Source of the DNA: Palsa-504 sp963744575
GTDB taxonomy: Bacteria; Actinomycetota; Actinomycetes; Streptosporangiales; Streptosporangiaceae
Direction of reading: 5' to 3'
Assembly (NCBI GenBank): GCA_963744575.1
Contig: CAVUUF010000016.1
Location: forward strand, 496,001 to 560,000
DNA length: 64,000 nucleotides
The position numbers and the translations under genes were made by a program. The notes under the pieces are model-generated. The model worked only from the letters and a program-made list of their open reading frames with translations, did no database searches and had not been told where the DNA came from. Of this stretch, positions 1 to 10,990 are shown in pieces; positions within the stretch are counted from its first letter, which is position 1; the number at the start of each line of letters is the position of its first letter.

Positions 1-1
1 C

Positions 2-145
2 GTCGTGATCTTCGAAGACACCGGGGAACTGCTCCCCGACGGCGCATGCATCGCTCCGCACCGGCCCACTGACCTCGCTGCCTTTGACCGCCCGCGGGCG
101 GTAGGCGTGGCTCACGAGCACGGCGGGCAGGCTCCAGCAGCCTGA
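2..145 (+). CDS. 3' end of an unidentified protein (cut by window edge)
   Basis: An open frame enters from the left edge and ends with TGA at 143-145, giving a 47-residue C-terminal tail that begins VVIFEDTGELLPDG and ends HEHGGQAPAA. Codon use (G/C in third position) is that of a real actinobacterial gene, and the tail is mixed hydrophobic/acidic rather than Arg-rich like the shadow frames around it. No domain can be recognised from this short piece, so no function is proposed. The next gene lies on the opposite strand, so the two are convergent. Confidence 0.45.
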   Translation, partial: VVIFEDTGELLPDGACIAPHRPTDLAAFDRPRAVGVAHEHGGQAPAA

Positions 146-260
146 TCCGCCCAGTCGGCATCTCCCGGTACCACCCGGGGGGTGCCCAGTCTGACGACTC
201 TCTTTAACCTCCGCACCGCCCCAGCCCGACACCCGGCCGCAGGCGCCAGGCCGCCGCCGG

Positions 261-878
261 TCACAGCGCAGAGGGCAGCCACTCGGCAACAGCGGCGACG
301 ACAGCCGCACGATGACCCCTCAGCGCGTGCGTCTCTCCTGGCACCACGACCACGCGGTCGGCGTCGCGGGCGGCGGGAATCCCGAACGGGTCACGATCAC
401 CGTTCACCACCAGGACCCTGGCGCCGCCCTCGCGTGCCGCGTGAAGCTCCGCGACTCGCGAGACGCTCGGGCCCGAGCGCCGCGGCGGGCGCAGCGGGAA
501 CGCCAGCGCGACCACGGCACGGGCTCCGACCGCGGCGGCGGTACGGCAGGCCACGCGTGCGCCGTTACTGCGGCCGCCCTGGACCAGCGGGACGCCTGAC
601 GCCAGCTTCGCCAGCGCGGTCACGATCTCCACCCACGCGGCATCCTGGCGGACCGCGGAACCGGGCACGCGGGCGCCCCTGACCCGGTATGGCTGGGTGA
701 CCAGCGCCACCAGGCCGCCCAGTTGCCGTCCGGCGTCACGCGCCGCCAGCAGGTCAGGTGATCCGGGGGTGCCGCCCGCGCCGTGGGTGAGCACGAGCAG
801 GAACCGGGCCGCCGCGTCGTCCCCGTCGAGTTCGGCATGAGCGGCCCCGCTCTCGGTCATGATCTCCACGAGGTTCAT
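261..878 (-). CDS. alpha/beta-hydrolase (KANL3/Tex30-like)
   Basis: A 205-residue protein with the small alpha/beta-hydrolase layout. It has an N-terminal strand and oxyanion-loop motif LTHGAGGTPGSPD (about residues 30-42), a nucleophile elbow GGRSNGAR (about 101-108, Ser as nucleophile), an Asp near VVNGDRDPFG and a late His in PGETHAL, which together make a plausible Ser-Asp-His triad. This matches the KANL3/Tex30 or dienelactone-hydrolase-like group; the substrate is unknown. A second ATG six codons in (MTESGAA) is an equally good start. It is transcribed in the same direction as uvrA, with its start 90 bases downstream of the uvrA stop. Confidence 0.8.
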   Translation of the reverse strand: MNLVEIMTESGAAHAELDGDDAAARFLLVLTHGAGGTPGSPDLLAARDAGRQLGGLVALVTQPYRVRGARVPGSAVRQDAAWVEIVTALAKLASGVPLVQGGRSNGARVACRTAAAVGARAVVALAFPLRPPRRSGPSVSRVAELHAAREGGARVLVVNGDRDPFGIPAARDADRVVVVPGETHALRGHRAAVVAAVAEWLPSAL

Positions 879-967
879 TGTCCCCGCGCCGCCCTGGCCA
901 GCGATGGCCGGGCGAGCCTGGGTCGGCCACGGCGGGACGGCGATGCGGCCCAGAGCCTGCCCGAGGG

Positions 968-3823
<2,856 letters not shown>

Positions 3824-4217
3824 TACGCCTCTGCTCTCTTAGGGCTCGGAAAGTAGGTGTACGGGTCGCTTGGCGATGGTAGCCGGGGGGTCTGACATTT
3901 TGAGGACTCCGCGTCCGGCGGAGCACAAGCGCCGCACACACCATGAGCGCTGGATCAGCCGCCGTTATGCCCGCCCCCGCTACCTCCCACGATAGCGAAG
4001 CCCGCCAAGATCCGCCCGCCGGTCGCCGCCCCCGGCCAGAACCATGTGAATGTGGCTCAGCGTAGGAGTGGCGCATTCGGGGCGCGTGGGATCTAGCTGG
4101 GTGGGAGCGGCCGGGGCGAGGGGCGGCCAGGGCGAGGGGCGGCCGGGACGGCGCAGGGGCGGACGCGGGGCCGCGAAAGGTGCGGGCCGGACGGACGCGA
4201 GGCCGCGAAAGGGCAGG
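3824..4217. other. gene-free spacer between uvrA and the OCD-like gene
   Basis: About 390 bases with no credible gene; small Arg-rich frames here have no recognisable protein character. It must contain the uvrA promoter, but no clear -35/-10 pair or SOS-type box could be picked out by eye. Its left half includes a GC-poorer stretch around 3960-3995, and its right half is made of short tandem repeats annotated separately. Confidence 0.5.
4114..4212. repeat. short tandem GC-rich repeats downstream of the OCD-like gene
   Basis: Two kinds of short repeat are packed together. A 16-base unit GGGCGAGGGGCGGCCR occurs head to tail at 4114-4129 and 4130-4145. A 20-base unit starting GGACGCG and ending GCGAAAGG occurs at 4161-4180 and again at 4193-4212 with one mismatch. 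The block lies just past the stop of the leftward OCD-like gene, where a terminator would be expected, but no clean hairpin was seen. Confidence 0.7.
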
Positions 4218-5192
4218 CTAGAAGTCGGCGGGGGTGCCGACGCCTAGGCGGCGGGCCTTCTCGTACAGGTAGCTGGCCGCGGCCAGGTCCTCGGCGGCCA
4301 GGCCGAGCGACTCGAACACGGTGATCTCGTCGTCGCCGGCGCGGCCCGCGGCGGTCCCGGTGAGCAGCTCGCCGAGTTCGGCCCGGACCGGGTTGATCAC
4401 CCCTTCGCCCTGCGCCAGCAGGAAATCCCCGGCCTCGTGGCTGACCGACTCGCGGCTGTCCGCGAAGATGGCCGCCTCGGCCATGGTCGCGGCGTCGATC
4501 TCCCGGTCGCCCGGCAGGCAGGCGCCGACCGCGTTCACGTGCGTGCCGGGGGCCAGCCACTCGCGGCGCAACACGGACGCCCGCGACGAGGTGGCGGTCA
4601 CCACGATGCCCGCGCCGGCGACCGCCTCGGCAACGGCGTCGCACCAGCTGACCGGAACACTCAGCTGGGCGGATAGCTCGGTAGCCAGCTCGCGGGTGTG
4701 CGCCGGGTCGCGTCCGGCCAGCCGGATCCCGGTCAGCGGCCGGGTCGCGGCGATGGCTAGTGCGTGGGCCCGGCCCTGCACGCCGGTCCCGATGATGGCC
4801 AGCTCGGCCGCGCCCGGCCTGGCCAGCAGGTCCGTGGCCACGGCGGAAACGGCGGCGGTCCTGATCTCGGTGACGGCGGACGCGTTGACCAGCGCCAGCG
4901 GCTCTCCGGAACCGGCGTCGAACAGCAGCACGCCGCCCTGGTGCGCGTCCTTGCCGATGGCCGGGTTGCCCGGCGTTATGACCAGCGCCTTCAGCCCGTA
5001 GCCGTCCTCGGGCGAGTAGGCCGGCATCAGGCCCATGAAGCCGGCCGCGTCCCGCGGCTTGACCACCGTCCGCAGCGGCTGCTGGATCCGACCGCGGGCC
5101 AGGCCGGCCAGGGCCTCCCGCATGACGTCGGCGCACTCACGGTACGTCAGCAGCTCGCGCACATGGTGGCTGGCCAGGACGATCAGCTTCAA
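4218..5192 (-). CDS. ornithine cyclodeaminase / mu-crystallin family protein
   Basis: A 324-residue NAD(P)-dependent enzyme of the OCD/mu-crystallin family, whose members act as ornithine cyclodeaminases, alanine dehydrogenases or ketimine reductases. The Rossmann motif is LAIIGTGVQGRAHALAI (about residues 127-143), preceded by the family stretch ALVNASAVTEIRTAAVSAVA. KDAHQGGVLLFD and ASSRASVLRREWLAPGTHVN are also typical. The exact substrate cannot be read from the sequence. The TTG start at 5190-5192 has a GGAGG ribosome site five bases upstream. It is divergent from the MBL-fold hydrolase gene across a 77-base gap. Confidence 0.88.
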   Translation of the reverse strand: MKLIVLASHHVRELLTYRECADVMREALAGLARGRIQQPLRTVVKPRDAAGFMGLMPAYSPEDGYGLKALVITPGNPAIGKDAHQGGVLLFDAGSGEPLALVNASAVTEIRTAAVSAVATDLLARPGAAELAIIGTGVQGRAHALAIAATRPLTGIRLAGRDPAHTRELATELSAQLSVPVSWCDAVAEAVAGAGIVVTATSSRASVLRREWLAPGTHVNAVGACLPGDREIDAATMAEAAIFADSRESVSHEAGDFLLAQGEGVINPVRAELGELLTGTAAGRAGDDEITVFESLGLAAEDLAAASYLYEKARRLGVGTPADF

Positions 5193-5252
5193 GAGGGCCT
5201 CCAGCCCAGACGGGCAACGCGGCGGCGCTGGGCGGGAGACCCAGCTCCGTTC

Positions 5253-5282
5253 GGTATAGGGTCTTCAAAGTGACCTATACCG
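5253..5282 (+). promoter_or_regulatory. inverted repeat overlapping the -10 and start of the MBL-hydrolase gene
   Basis: GGTATAGGGTC (5253-5263) and GACCTATACC (5272-5281) form an inverted repeat with one bulged G, so the GTG start at 5270 sits inside it. TAGGGT at 5257-5262 fits the actinobacterial -10 consensus TANNNT and lies seven bases before GTG, the arrangement expected of a leaderless transcript. No ribosome-binding site precedes the GTG. The repeat could be an operator or coincidental; I infer a leaderless promoter. Confidence 0.45.
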
Positions 5283-5932
5283 GAGAAATACGTGTCGGCG
5301 GTCCGTCCGGCACTCGGCAGCTCGACGGCCTGACCGTCACCAAGATAGCCGTGGGCCCCATGGACAACAATGCCTACCTGCTGCGCTGCTCCAGCACCGG
5401 GCAGGGCCTGCTGATCGACGCGGCCAACGAGGCGGACCGGCTGATCGAGATGATCGGCGACACACCGGTCGGCACGATCGTGACGACGCACCGGCACTAC
5501 GACCACTGGCAGGCGCTGCCCGAGGTGCAGACCCGCACCGGCGCCGTGGTGGTGGCGCATCCGGCCGACGCGGACGAGCTGCCCGTGTCCGTCGGGCACC
5601 GGGCCGAGCACGGCGAGGTGCTGACCTTCGGCGACGCCACGGTATCCCTCATCCACCTGCGCGGGCACACGCCGGGCAGCCTGGCGGTGCTGTACGACGC
5701 GGACGGCAGGCTGGCCGGGTCGCCGCACGTGTTCACCGGGGACTCGCTGTTCCCCGGCGGGGTAGGCAAGACGAACTCGGCTGCGGATTTCACCTCCCTG
5801 CTCAACGACGTAACCGAGCGGCTGTTCGACCGGCTGCCGGACGCGACCTGGGTGTATCCGGGACACGGTAACGACACCACGCTCGGGACGGAGCGCCCGC
5901 ACCTCGGCGAGTGGCGCGAACGCGGCTGGTGA
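5270..5932 (+). CDS. metallo-beta-lactamase-fold hydrolase (glyoxalase II-like)
   Basis: A 220-residue MBL-fold protein. The zinc-binding motif appears as THRHYDHW (about residues 74-81), followed by LRGHTPGSLAVL (His of the second metal site), TGDSLFPGGVGKT (bridging Asp) and a C-terminal YPGHGNDTTLG. This set resembles glyoxalase-II-like thiolester hydrolases; small MBL proteins of this type are often found close to uvrA in actinobacteria. Substrate unknown. The start is GTG at 5270, apparently leaderless. It is divergent from the OCD-like gene. Confidence 0.88.
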   Translation: MTYTGEIRVGGPSGTRQLDGLTVTKIAVGPMDNNAYLLRCSSTGQGLLIDAANEADRLIEMIGDTPVGTIVTTHRHYDHWQALPEVQTRTGAVVVAHPADADELPVSVGHRAEHGEVLTFGDATVSLIHLRGHTPGSLAVLYDADGRLAGSPHVFTGDSLFPGGVGKTNSAADFTSLLNDVTERLFDRLPDATWVYPGHGNDTTLGTERPHLGEWRERGW

Positions 5933-5942
5933 GGCCCGCCGC

Positions 5943-6035
5943 ATGATCAACCTGTCCACCGCGCGCAGCCCCGGCGACCTGGACGACATCGCCGCGGCCG
6001 ATGGCACCGCCTTCCCCATGGTCCACCCGGCCTGA
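5943..6035 (+). other. 30-codon open frame, doubtful
   Basis: ATG at 5943 opens a 30-residue frame (MINLSTARSPGDLDD...) directly after the MBL gene stop, ending TGA at 6033-6035. Codon use is gene-like, but the peptide matches nothing I recognise and ends among short repeated sequence. It could be the head of a lost gene, like the other fragments in this window, or chance. Confidence 0.15.
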
Positions 6036-6071
6036 CGCGCCTCGCCCGGGCCGCGTCAGGCCGAGGCCGCG

Positions 6072-6869
6072 TCAGGCCGGGCTCTTACCGGGCGAGTCGG
6101 GGGCGTGGTGCTTGGGACGGGCGGGGCGCAGCGGCATGGGCGAGGCGGGGTCGGACGCGCGGGTTACCCCGGTCTTGAGGCGGCCGAGGACCAGGGCCCA
6201 GGCTCCCTCCATGAACGCGGCCTGCGCGGGCGTGTCGACCAGCTGGTGCACCTCGACGCGCGATCCTCCGCCTCGCGGCTGGATGCGGAGGTAGCCGGTC
6301 ATCTCCCCGCCGGGAATCGGGACGTTGTCGTCCTCGAAGTCCCAGCGCATCACGATCAGCTCGGGCGGGCAGACCAGCTCGTACCGGCCGCGGACGGCCG
6401 TCCCCCACTCCAGCGTGCAGGCGAAGCGCCCGCCGGCGATGGTGACGGGGACGCCGAGCCAGCGGGAGTAGACGGCGGGGTCGGTGAAGGCGGCGAACGT
6501 CACCGCCTGGCTGGTGGCCACGTCGACGCCGGCCACCACGACGGTTTTGGCGCACACGTCCGCGGACGTCCGGTCCGGGGCCAGCGGGTCGTCGTCGGCG
6601 TTGGTCCACCTGCCCGCGCTGCCGAGCGCGGCCCGCAGCCCGCGCAGCGCGTCGCGGCGGGCGCGGTAGCGGCGCGAGGTACCCACCGCCGTGCTCTCGG
6701 CCAGTCCGGCCTCGCGCAGCACGGCCAGGTGCTGGGAGATCGTCGGCTTGGTCACCGGGAAGGCGGCGGCGATCTCCCCGGCCGAGAGCTCCCGGTCCCA
6801 GATCAGGCCCAGGATCTCGCGCCGGACGGGCGAAGTCAGCGCAGCCAGCACCTTCTGGATGTCCCGCAC
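6072..6869 (-). CDS. ArsR-type winged-helix regulator fused to an SRPBCC (AHSA1-like) domain
   Basis: A 265-residue two-domain protein. Residues 1-80 form an ArsR-like winged helix (MRDIQKVLAALTSPVRREIL, then AAFPVTKPTISQHLAVLREAGL as recognition helix, and a beta-wing ending TSRRYRAR). Residues 105-235 look like an SRPBCC/AHSA1 ligand-binding domain (VDVATSQAVTFAAFTDPAVYSRWLG ... GEMTGYLRIQPRGGGSRVEVH). Elsewhere the two parts are often separate, adjacent genes; here the effector pocket and DNA-binding domain are one chain, suggesting direct ligand control. No metal-binding ELCVCDL-type motif is present, so metal sensing is unlikely. The target is unknown; self-regulation and control of the neighbouring DinB-like gene (divergent) are possible. 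Confidence 0.85.
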   Translation of the reverse strand: MRDIQKVLAALTSPVRREILGLIWDRELSAGEIAAAFPVTKPTISQHLAVLREAGLAESTAVGTSRRYRARRDALRGLRAALGSAGRWTNADDDPLAPDRTSADVCAKTVVVAGVDVATSQAVTFAAFTDPAVYSRWLGVPVTIAGGRFACTLEWGTAVRGRYELVCPPELIVMRWDFEDDNVPIPGGEMTGYLRIQPRGGGSRVEVHQLVDTPAQAAFMEGAWALVLGRLKTGVTRASDPASPMPLRPARPKHHAPDSPGKSPA

Positions 6870-6981
6870 GTCACCTTCCGGTGTCCGGACCTTGCTCCCC
6901 GTACCGGGAAACTATACGCTTACAGCTTATTCGGCCTTTAACTAATTTGATGATTACCGAACAATACGGGCGGACGCGACA

Positions 6982-7039
6982 AGGCGGCCGTCCGAGGGGA
7001 GGTGGCCGACCGAGGGAAAGGCGGCCGCCCGAGGGGAGG
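6982..7039 (+). repeat. duplicated ribosome-site region before the DinB-like gene
   Basis: AGGCGGCCGTCCGAGGGGAGG at 6982-7002 recurs at 7019-7039 with one change, a 37-base period. Both copies carry a strong GAGGGGAGG Shine-Dalgarno-like run; only the second is correctly spaced for the ATG at 7044. A degenerate third unit (GGCCGACCGAGGG) lies between them. Confidence 0.7.
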
Positions 7040-7043
7040 ACTC

Positions 7044-7661
7044 ATGGACGTCTGGCCGGCGGTGCACGCTGAGCGCAAGGCCCTCGCGGCCGACCTGAGG
7101 GGGCTGAGTACCGAGGACTGGGACCGGCCCTCGTTGTGCGACGGCTGGACGGTACGTGACGTGCTCGCCCACATGACCTCGGCGGCGAAGCTGACGCCGC
7201 CCGCGTTCTTCGGCCAGATGATCGGATCCGGCTTCAGCTTCGAGAAGGTCCAGCAGCAGGGCGTCGCCGCGCAGCGCGGCGCCACCCCGGCCGACACGCT
7301 GGCCAACTTCGAGTCGGTGCTGACCTCGGTCAAACACCCGCCGGGCCCGAACCCGACCTGGCTCGGCGAGACGATCGTGCACAGCGAGGACATCCGCCGC
7401 GCCCTCGGCATCCAGCATAAGTACCCGGCCGACGCTGTGGTCACGGTGGCGGACTTCTACCAGGGCTCGAACTTGCTCATCGGGTCCAAGCGCCGCATCT
7501 CCGGGCTCGCGCTGCGCGCCACCGACGCCGACTGGAGCCACGGCACCGGGCCCGAGGTTTCCGGTCCCGTCCTGTCCCTGGTCCTGGCCATGACCGGGCG
7601 CAAGACGGCAGCCGACGACCTCACTGGCGAGGGCGTGGCCACCCTGCGGTCGCGTTCCTAG
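7044..7661 (+). CDS. maleylpyruvate isomerase family, mycothiol-dependent-enzyme-like (DinB fold)
   Basis: A 205-residue four-helix-bundle protein of the MDMPI/DinB superfamily. The N-terminal signature DRPSLCDGWTVRDVLAHM (about residues 27-44) has the conserved GW-x-V-x-D-x-x-A-H with its metal-ligand His. A second cluster ETIVHSEDIRRALG (about 112-125) supplies another His/Glu set. Family members transfer or use mycothiol, the actinobacterial thiol; the substrate here is unknown. ATG at 7044 is preferred over the upstream in-frame start at 7002, because GGGGAGGA sits just before it and the upstream codons are repeat sequence. Confidence 0.8.
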   Translation: MDVWPAVHAERKALAADLRGLSTEDWDRPSLCDGWTVRDVLAHMTSAAKLTPPAFFGQMIGSGFSFEKVQQQGVAAQRGATPADTLANFESVLTSVKHPPGPNPTWLGETIVHSEDIRRALGIQHKYPADAVVTVADFYQGSNLLIGSKRRISGLALRATDADWSHGTGPEVSGPVLSLVLAMTGRKTAADDLTGEGVATLRSRS

Positions 7662-7742
7662 CCGCTCCGGCGCGGCCCGGGCCCGGGGCCCTGGCTCAGG
7701 AGCCGGCGGCGATGCCGCGGGCGTCGAACGCCACCCTGATCG

Positions 7743-8324
7743 TCATACCAGGTTGCGGCGGTAGCGGAGTTCGGTGACGCCGCCCAGGCCCTCGAGCACG
7801 TTGGTGGCGCCGTCCGGCGTGAATCCGGCGTGCTCGTAGAACCGGCGGGCCCGCCGGTTGTCGCGCAGCACCCACAGCGTGACAGACCAGTAGCCGGCGT
7901 CGGACGCCCTGGCCAGGACCCGGTCCATGAGCGCGCGCCCGGTGCCGGTCGACCACCAGGCCGGGTGGAGATACAAGGCGTACAGTTCGGCCACGGTGCC
8001 GTTCTCGCCGTCCGCGGTCAGCGGATGCGGCCACGGCGCGCCCAGCACGTCCGTCTCCGGGCCGAACGACGCATAGCCCACGATGCCCGGGCCGGGCTGG
8101 CCCGCCTGCGGCCGGCCGGTGGCGACGGCCACCAGCATGCGTTGCCAGGGGCGGGTACGGAAGGTCTGCCGCACGCGGGCACCCCCGTCGGGAGCGGTGA
8201 TCCGGTCGATGATCGCGGCCGGGATGATGCCGTCGTAGGCGGCGAACCAGCCTTCCCGCTGCACCGCGGCGACCTGCGCGGCGTCCGCCGCCGAACCGGC
8301 GCGGATCAGCACCTCCCCGGGCAC
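7743..8324 (-). CDS. GNAT-family N-acetyltransferase
   Basis: A 193-residue GNAT enzyme. The acetyl-CoA motif A is partly degenerate: AELYALYLHPAWWSTGTGRALMDRVL (about residues 111-136), where Q/RxxGxG/A appears as WSTGTGRA, followed by VTLWVLRDNRRARRFYEHAGF, the canonical motif-B end. The N-terminus IRAGSAADAAQVAAV is a standard GNAT opening. Substrate unknown. The GTG start at 8322-8324 is one base from the stop of the pucR-like gene, so the two are probably co-transcribed. Confidence 0.88.
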   Translation of the reverse strand: MPGEVLIRAGSAADAAQVAAVQREGWFAAYDGIIPAAIIDRITAPDGGARVRQTFRTRPWQRMLVAVATGRPQAGQPGPGIVGYASFGPETDVLGAPWPHPLTADGENGTVAELYALYLHPAWWSTGTGRALMDRVLARASDAGYWSVTLWVLRDNRRARRFYEHAGFTPDGATNVLEGLGGVTELRYRRNLV

Positions 8325-8325
8325 G

Positions 8326-9978
8326 CTAGCGGATCCTCAGCGCCAGGAAGAAGTCCACCTGGTCCTCCAGCCGCGACAGGTCGCGGCCGGTCAGCTCCTC
8401 GATCCGCCTGATCCGGTAGCGCACCGTGTTGACGTGGACGTACATCTTCGCCGCGCACGCGTTCCAGGAGCCGGAGCAGGCGAGGAACTCCCGCAGCGTC
8501 GGCATCAGCTCGGCCCGGTGCCTGTCGTCGTAGGCCAGCAGCGGCCCGAGCAGCCGCTCGCGGAAGGAGCGCAGCACGCTGACCGGGACGGTGGCCAGCA
8601 AGAGCTCGTGCGAGGCCACCTCGTCGCTGGTCACCACCGAGAGCGCGGTCGGACCGCGGAGCGCGGCCAGCCGCAGCGCGCTGCCGGCCTCGTGCAGCGC
8701 GCCGGACAGCGCGGCAACGCCCGCGGCCGGCGCGCTCACCCCCACGTGGAGCCTGACCCGGGAGCGGTCGGACTCGAAGGCCAACTGCGCGCCGCGGATG
8801 CGGGCGGCGAACAGGTGCGCGGCGGAACCGGCCTGGTCCGGGACGGGCCCAACCGGAGACGACCCGTCCGGACCCGCGGCGGCCGGGCCCGCGTCGGCGG
8901 GGGCCGGGACCAGCACCACGATCTCGTCGCCGAGCGGTGCCACGAGGGCATCCTCCGCGAGCGGTACGGCCAGTTCCCCGGCTAGGTCGCAGCGCCAGCG
9001 GTCGGCGTTCGGGCCGGTCACCATCGCCGGTGCCGCCGCGGCCATGACCGCGACCAGGTATCGGCCGTCGGGCGGCAGCCCGGCCGCGCGCACCAGCGAG
9101 GCGATCTCGACCGGCGCGGCGCCCTCGCCGCCGGACGAGGCGAGCATGGTGACGATCGCCTCGGCCAGCTTGCGGTCCCCGGTCCGGGCGGCGTCGAGCC
9201 TGGCCCGCTCGAGCGCCACATCCGCGGCCAGCTCGGCCACGGACTCCCGCAGCTCGTGCGGCCAGTCCTGCTCACGCCCCGCGCAGGCGAGGAACCAGCT
9301 GGTGATCCTCGGCTCGCCGCCCACCCCGAACAGGGCGTACTTCCCCGCACCCGCCCCGGGCGCGGTCACCTCGGTGGCGGCGGGCAGCCGGTCCGCCTTG
9401 AGGTACTCGCACGCCAGCCGCAGCGCCAGCGGCCCGGGCAGGGACGCGCCGGTCCCGCCCACCACCCGGCCCAGACCGGTCAGCAGCCAGCACTCGGCAC
9501 CCAGCTCGCGGCCCATCAGCCGGAACATCGCGTCCAGGCCGGCCCCCTCGGCCACCGCGGACAGCAGCAGCCTGCGTCGTCCCAGGACCCGGGTCATCGC
9601 GGTCGCCCGGTCGCCGCTCAGCCGTCGCGCCACCTCCTCGGTGACGGCGGCGAACGAGGTCTCGGCCGGCACCGCCAGCAGGGTGATCCCGCGCCGTCCG
9701 CACGCCTGGATCACCTCGGCCGGCACCTCGCCCAGCGCCTCCCCCGCACCGAGCGCCACCACACCGGCCTTGACCAGGGCGGACACGAACCGGTCGGCGT
9801 CGCCGGACGCACGGCACCAGATCATGCCGGTCAGCACCAGGTCACCCGGCGTCAGGTAACGGCTGGGATCGGGCAGGTCGGTGGTGTACACGTGCCGGAT
9901 CGTCCGGTCCATGCCCGCGACGTCGGTCAGCAGCCGCAGGCCGAGACCAGGCACGTCGAGCAGGTCCTTTACCCGCAC
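8326..9978 (-). CDS. pucR: PucR-family transcriptional regulator
   Basis: A 550-residue regulator with an N-terminal PucR domain (VKDLLDVPGLGLRLLTDVAGMDRTIRHVYTTD..., about residues 3-125), a central GGDEF-like/CdaR region and a C-terminal PucR helix-turn-helix (LREFLACSGSWNACAAKMYVHVNTVRYRIRRIEELTGRDL, about 497-536). Members control purine or allantoin breakdown. The uraD-uraH genes read away from it across a 144-base gap, so it is very likely the local regulator of the urate/allantoin genes. The gene symbol reflects family and context, not proof of function. Confidence 0.88.
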   Translation of the reverse strand: MRVKDLLDVPGLGLRLLTDVAGMDRTIRHVYTTDLPDPSRYLTPGDLVLTGMIWCRASGDADRFVSALVKAGVVALGAGEALGEVPAEVIQACGRRGITLLAVPAETSFAAVTEEVARRLSGDRATAMTRVLGRRRLLLSAVAEGAGLDAMFRLMGRELGAECWLLTGLGRVVGGTGASLPGPLALRLACEYLKADRLPAATEVTAPGAGAGKYALFGVGGEPRITSWFLACAGREQDWPHELRESVAELAADVALERARLDAARTGDRKLAEAIVTMLASSGGEGAAPVEIASLVRAAGLPPDGRYLVAVMAAAAPAMVTGPNADRWRCDLAGELAVPLAEDALVAPLGDEIVVLVPAPADAGPAAAGPDGSSPVGPVPDQAGSAAHLFAARIRGAQLAFESDRSRVRLHVGVSAPAAGVAALSGALHEAGSALRLAALRGPTALSVVTSDEVASHELLLATVPVSVLRSFRERLLGPLLAYDDRHRAELMPTLREFLACSGSWNACAAKMYVHVNTVRYRIRRIEELTGRDLSRLEDQVDFFLALRIR

Positions 9979-10022
9979 GGAATCACCTCCCGCGGTGAAG
10001 CGTTCCCGCGCACCCTGACCGG

Positions 10023-10049
10023 CCGTTGTTTAGCGAAAGCTACAAACGG
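10023..10049. promoter_or_regulatory. palindrome between pucR and uraD, candidate operator
   Basis: CCGTTGTTTAGC and GCTACAAACGG flank GAAA, giving an imperfect palindrome 45 bases upstream of pucR and about 74 bases upstream of uraD. It contains the perfect core TAGC-GAAA-GCTA. Its position midway in a divergent purine-regulon promoter makes it a good candidate for the PucR binding site. That role is inferred. Confidence 0.45.
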
Positions 10050-10122
10050 CCTGAGCCAGGTTACCGGCGATTCGGCTAATAGGGGCTTCCCGGTGTTCGG
10101 CAGGCCCTGATTTGATATTCAG

Positions 10123-10631
10123 GTGTCGAACCTGAGTCCGCAGGCGTCCGCGACCCTCGGCTCCTTCAACGCCGCCCCGGCGGAGGCGGCCGAGCGTGAC
10201 GTGCTCGCGTGCTGTGCGTCGAAGGCGTTCGCGAAGGCAATCGCCGACGGTCGCCCCTACCGGGATCCGGACGCGCTGCTGGCCGCGGTCGACGTCGCGT
10301 TCGACGCCTTGAGCTGGGACGATATCGTCGAGGCCATGAGCGAGCATCCGCGGATCGGCGATCGCGCCGTGCGGACCGGGATGTCGGCGGCGGAGCAGTC
10401 CGGCGCCGCCGCGGCCAGTGACGAGGTGCGGCAGGGCCTGGCGGAAGGCAACCTCGCCTACGAGGAGCGCTTCGGCCACGTCTTCCTGATCTGCGCCGCC
10501 GGTCTTTCCGGCCAGCAGATGCTCACTAGCCTGCAGGCCAGGCGCGGGAACGACGAGGAGGCCGAACGGACCGTGGTGCGTGCCGAGCTACGGAAAATCA
10601 CCCGGCTGCGGATGACGAAGATGCTGGGGCT

Positions 10632-10635
<4 letters not shown>
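10123..10635 (+). CDS. uraD: OHCU decarboxylase
   Basis: A 170-residue 2-oxo-4-hydroxy-4-carboxy-5-ureidoimidazoline decarboxylase, the step that yields S-allantoin in urate breakdown. Family marks are the catalytic His in SEHPRIGDRA (about residues 74-83), AEGNLAYEERFGHVFLICAAGLS (about 107-129) and the RNDEEAERTVVRAELRKITRLRM C-terminal helix. The start is GTG at 10123. It overlaps uraH by ATGA and is divergent from pucR. Uricase itself, which makes the substrate of the preceding step, is not in the window. Confidence 0.95.
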
Positions 10636-10973
<338 letters not shown>

Positions 10974-10990
10974 TCAGCGCCGGAGCGGTC

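Noticed and set aside
7697..7744. 16-codon frame MTIRVAFDARGIAAGS after the GNAT gene
   Set aside because: Too short to support; it overlaps the GNAT stop and has no independent evidence.
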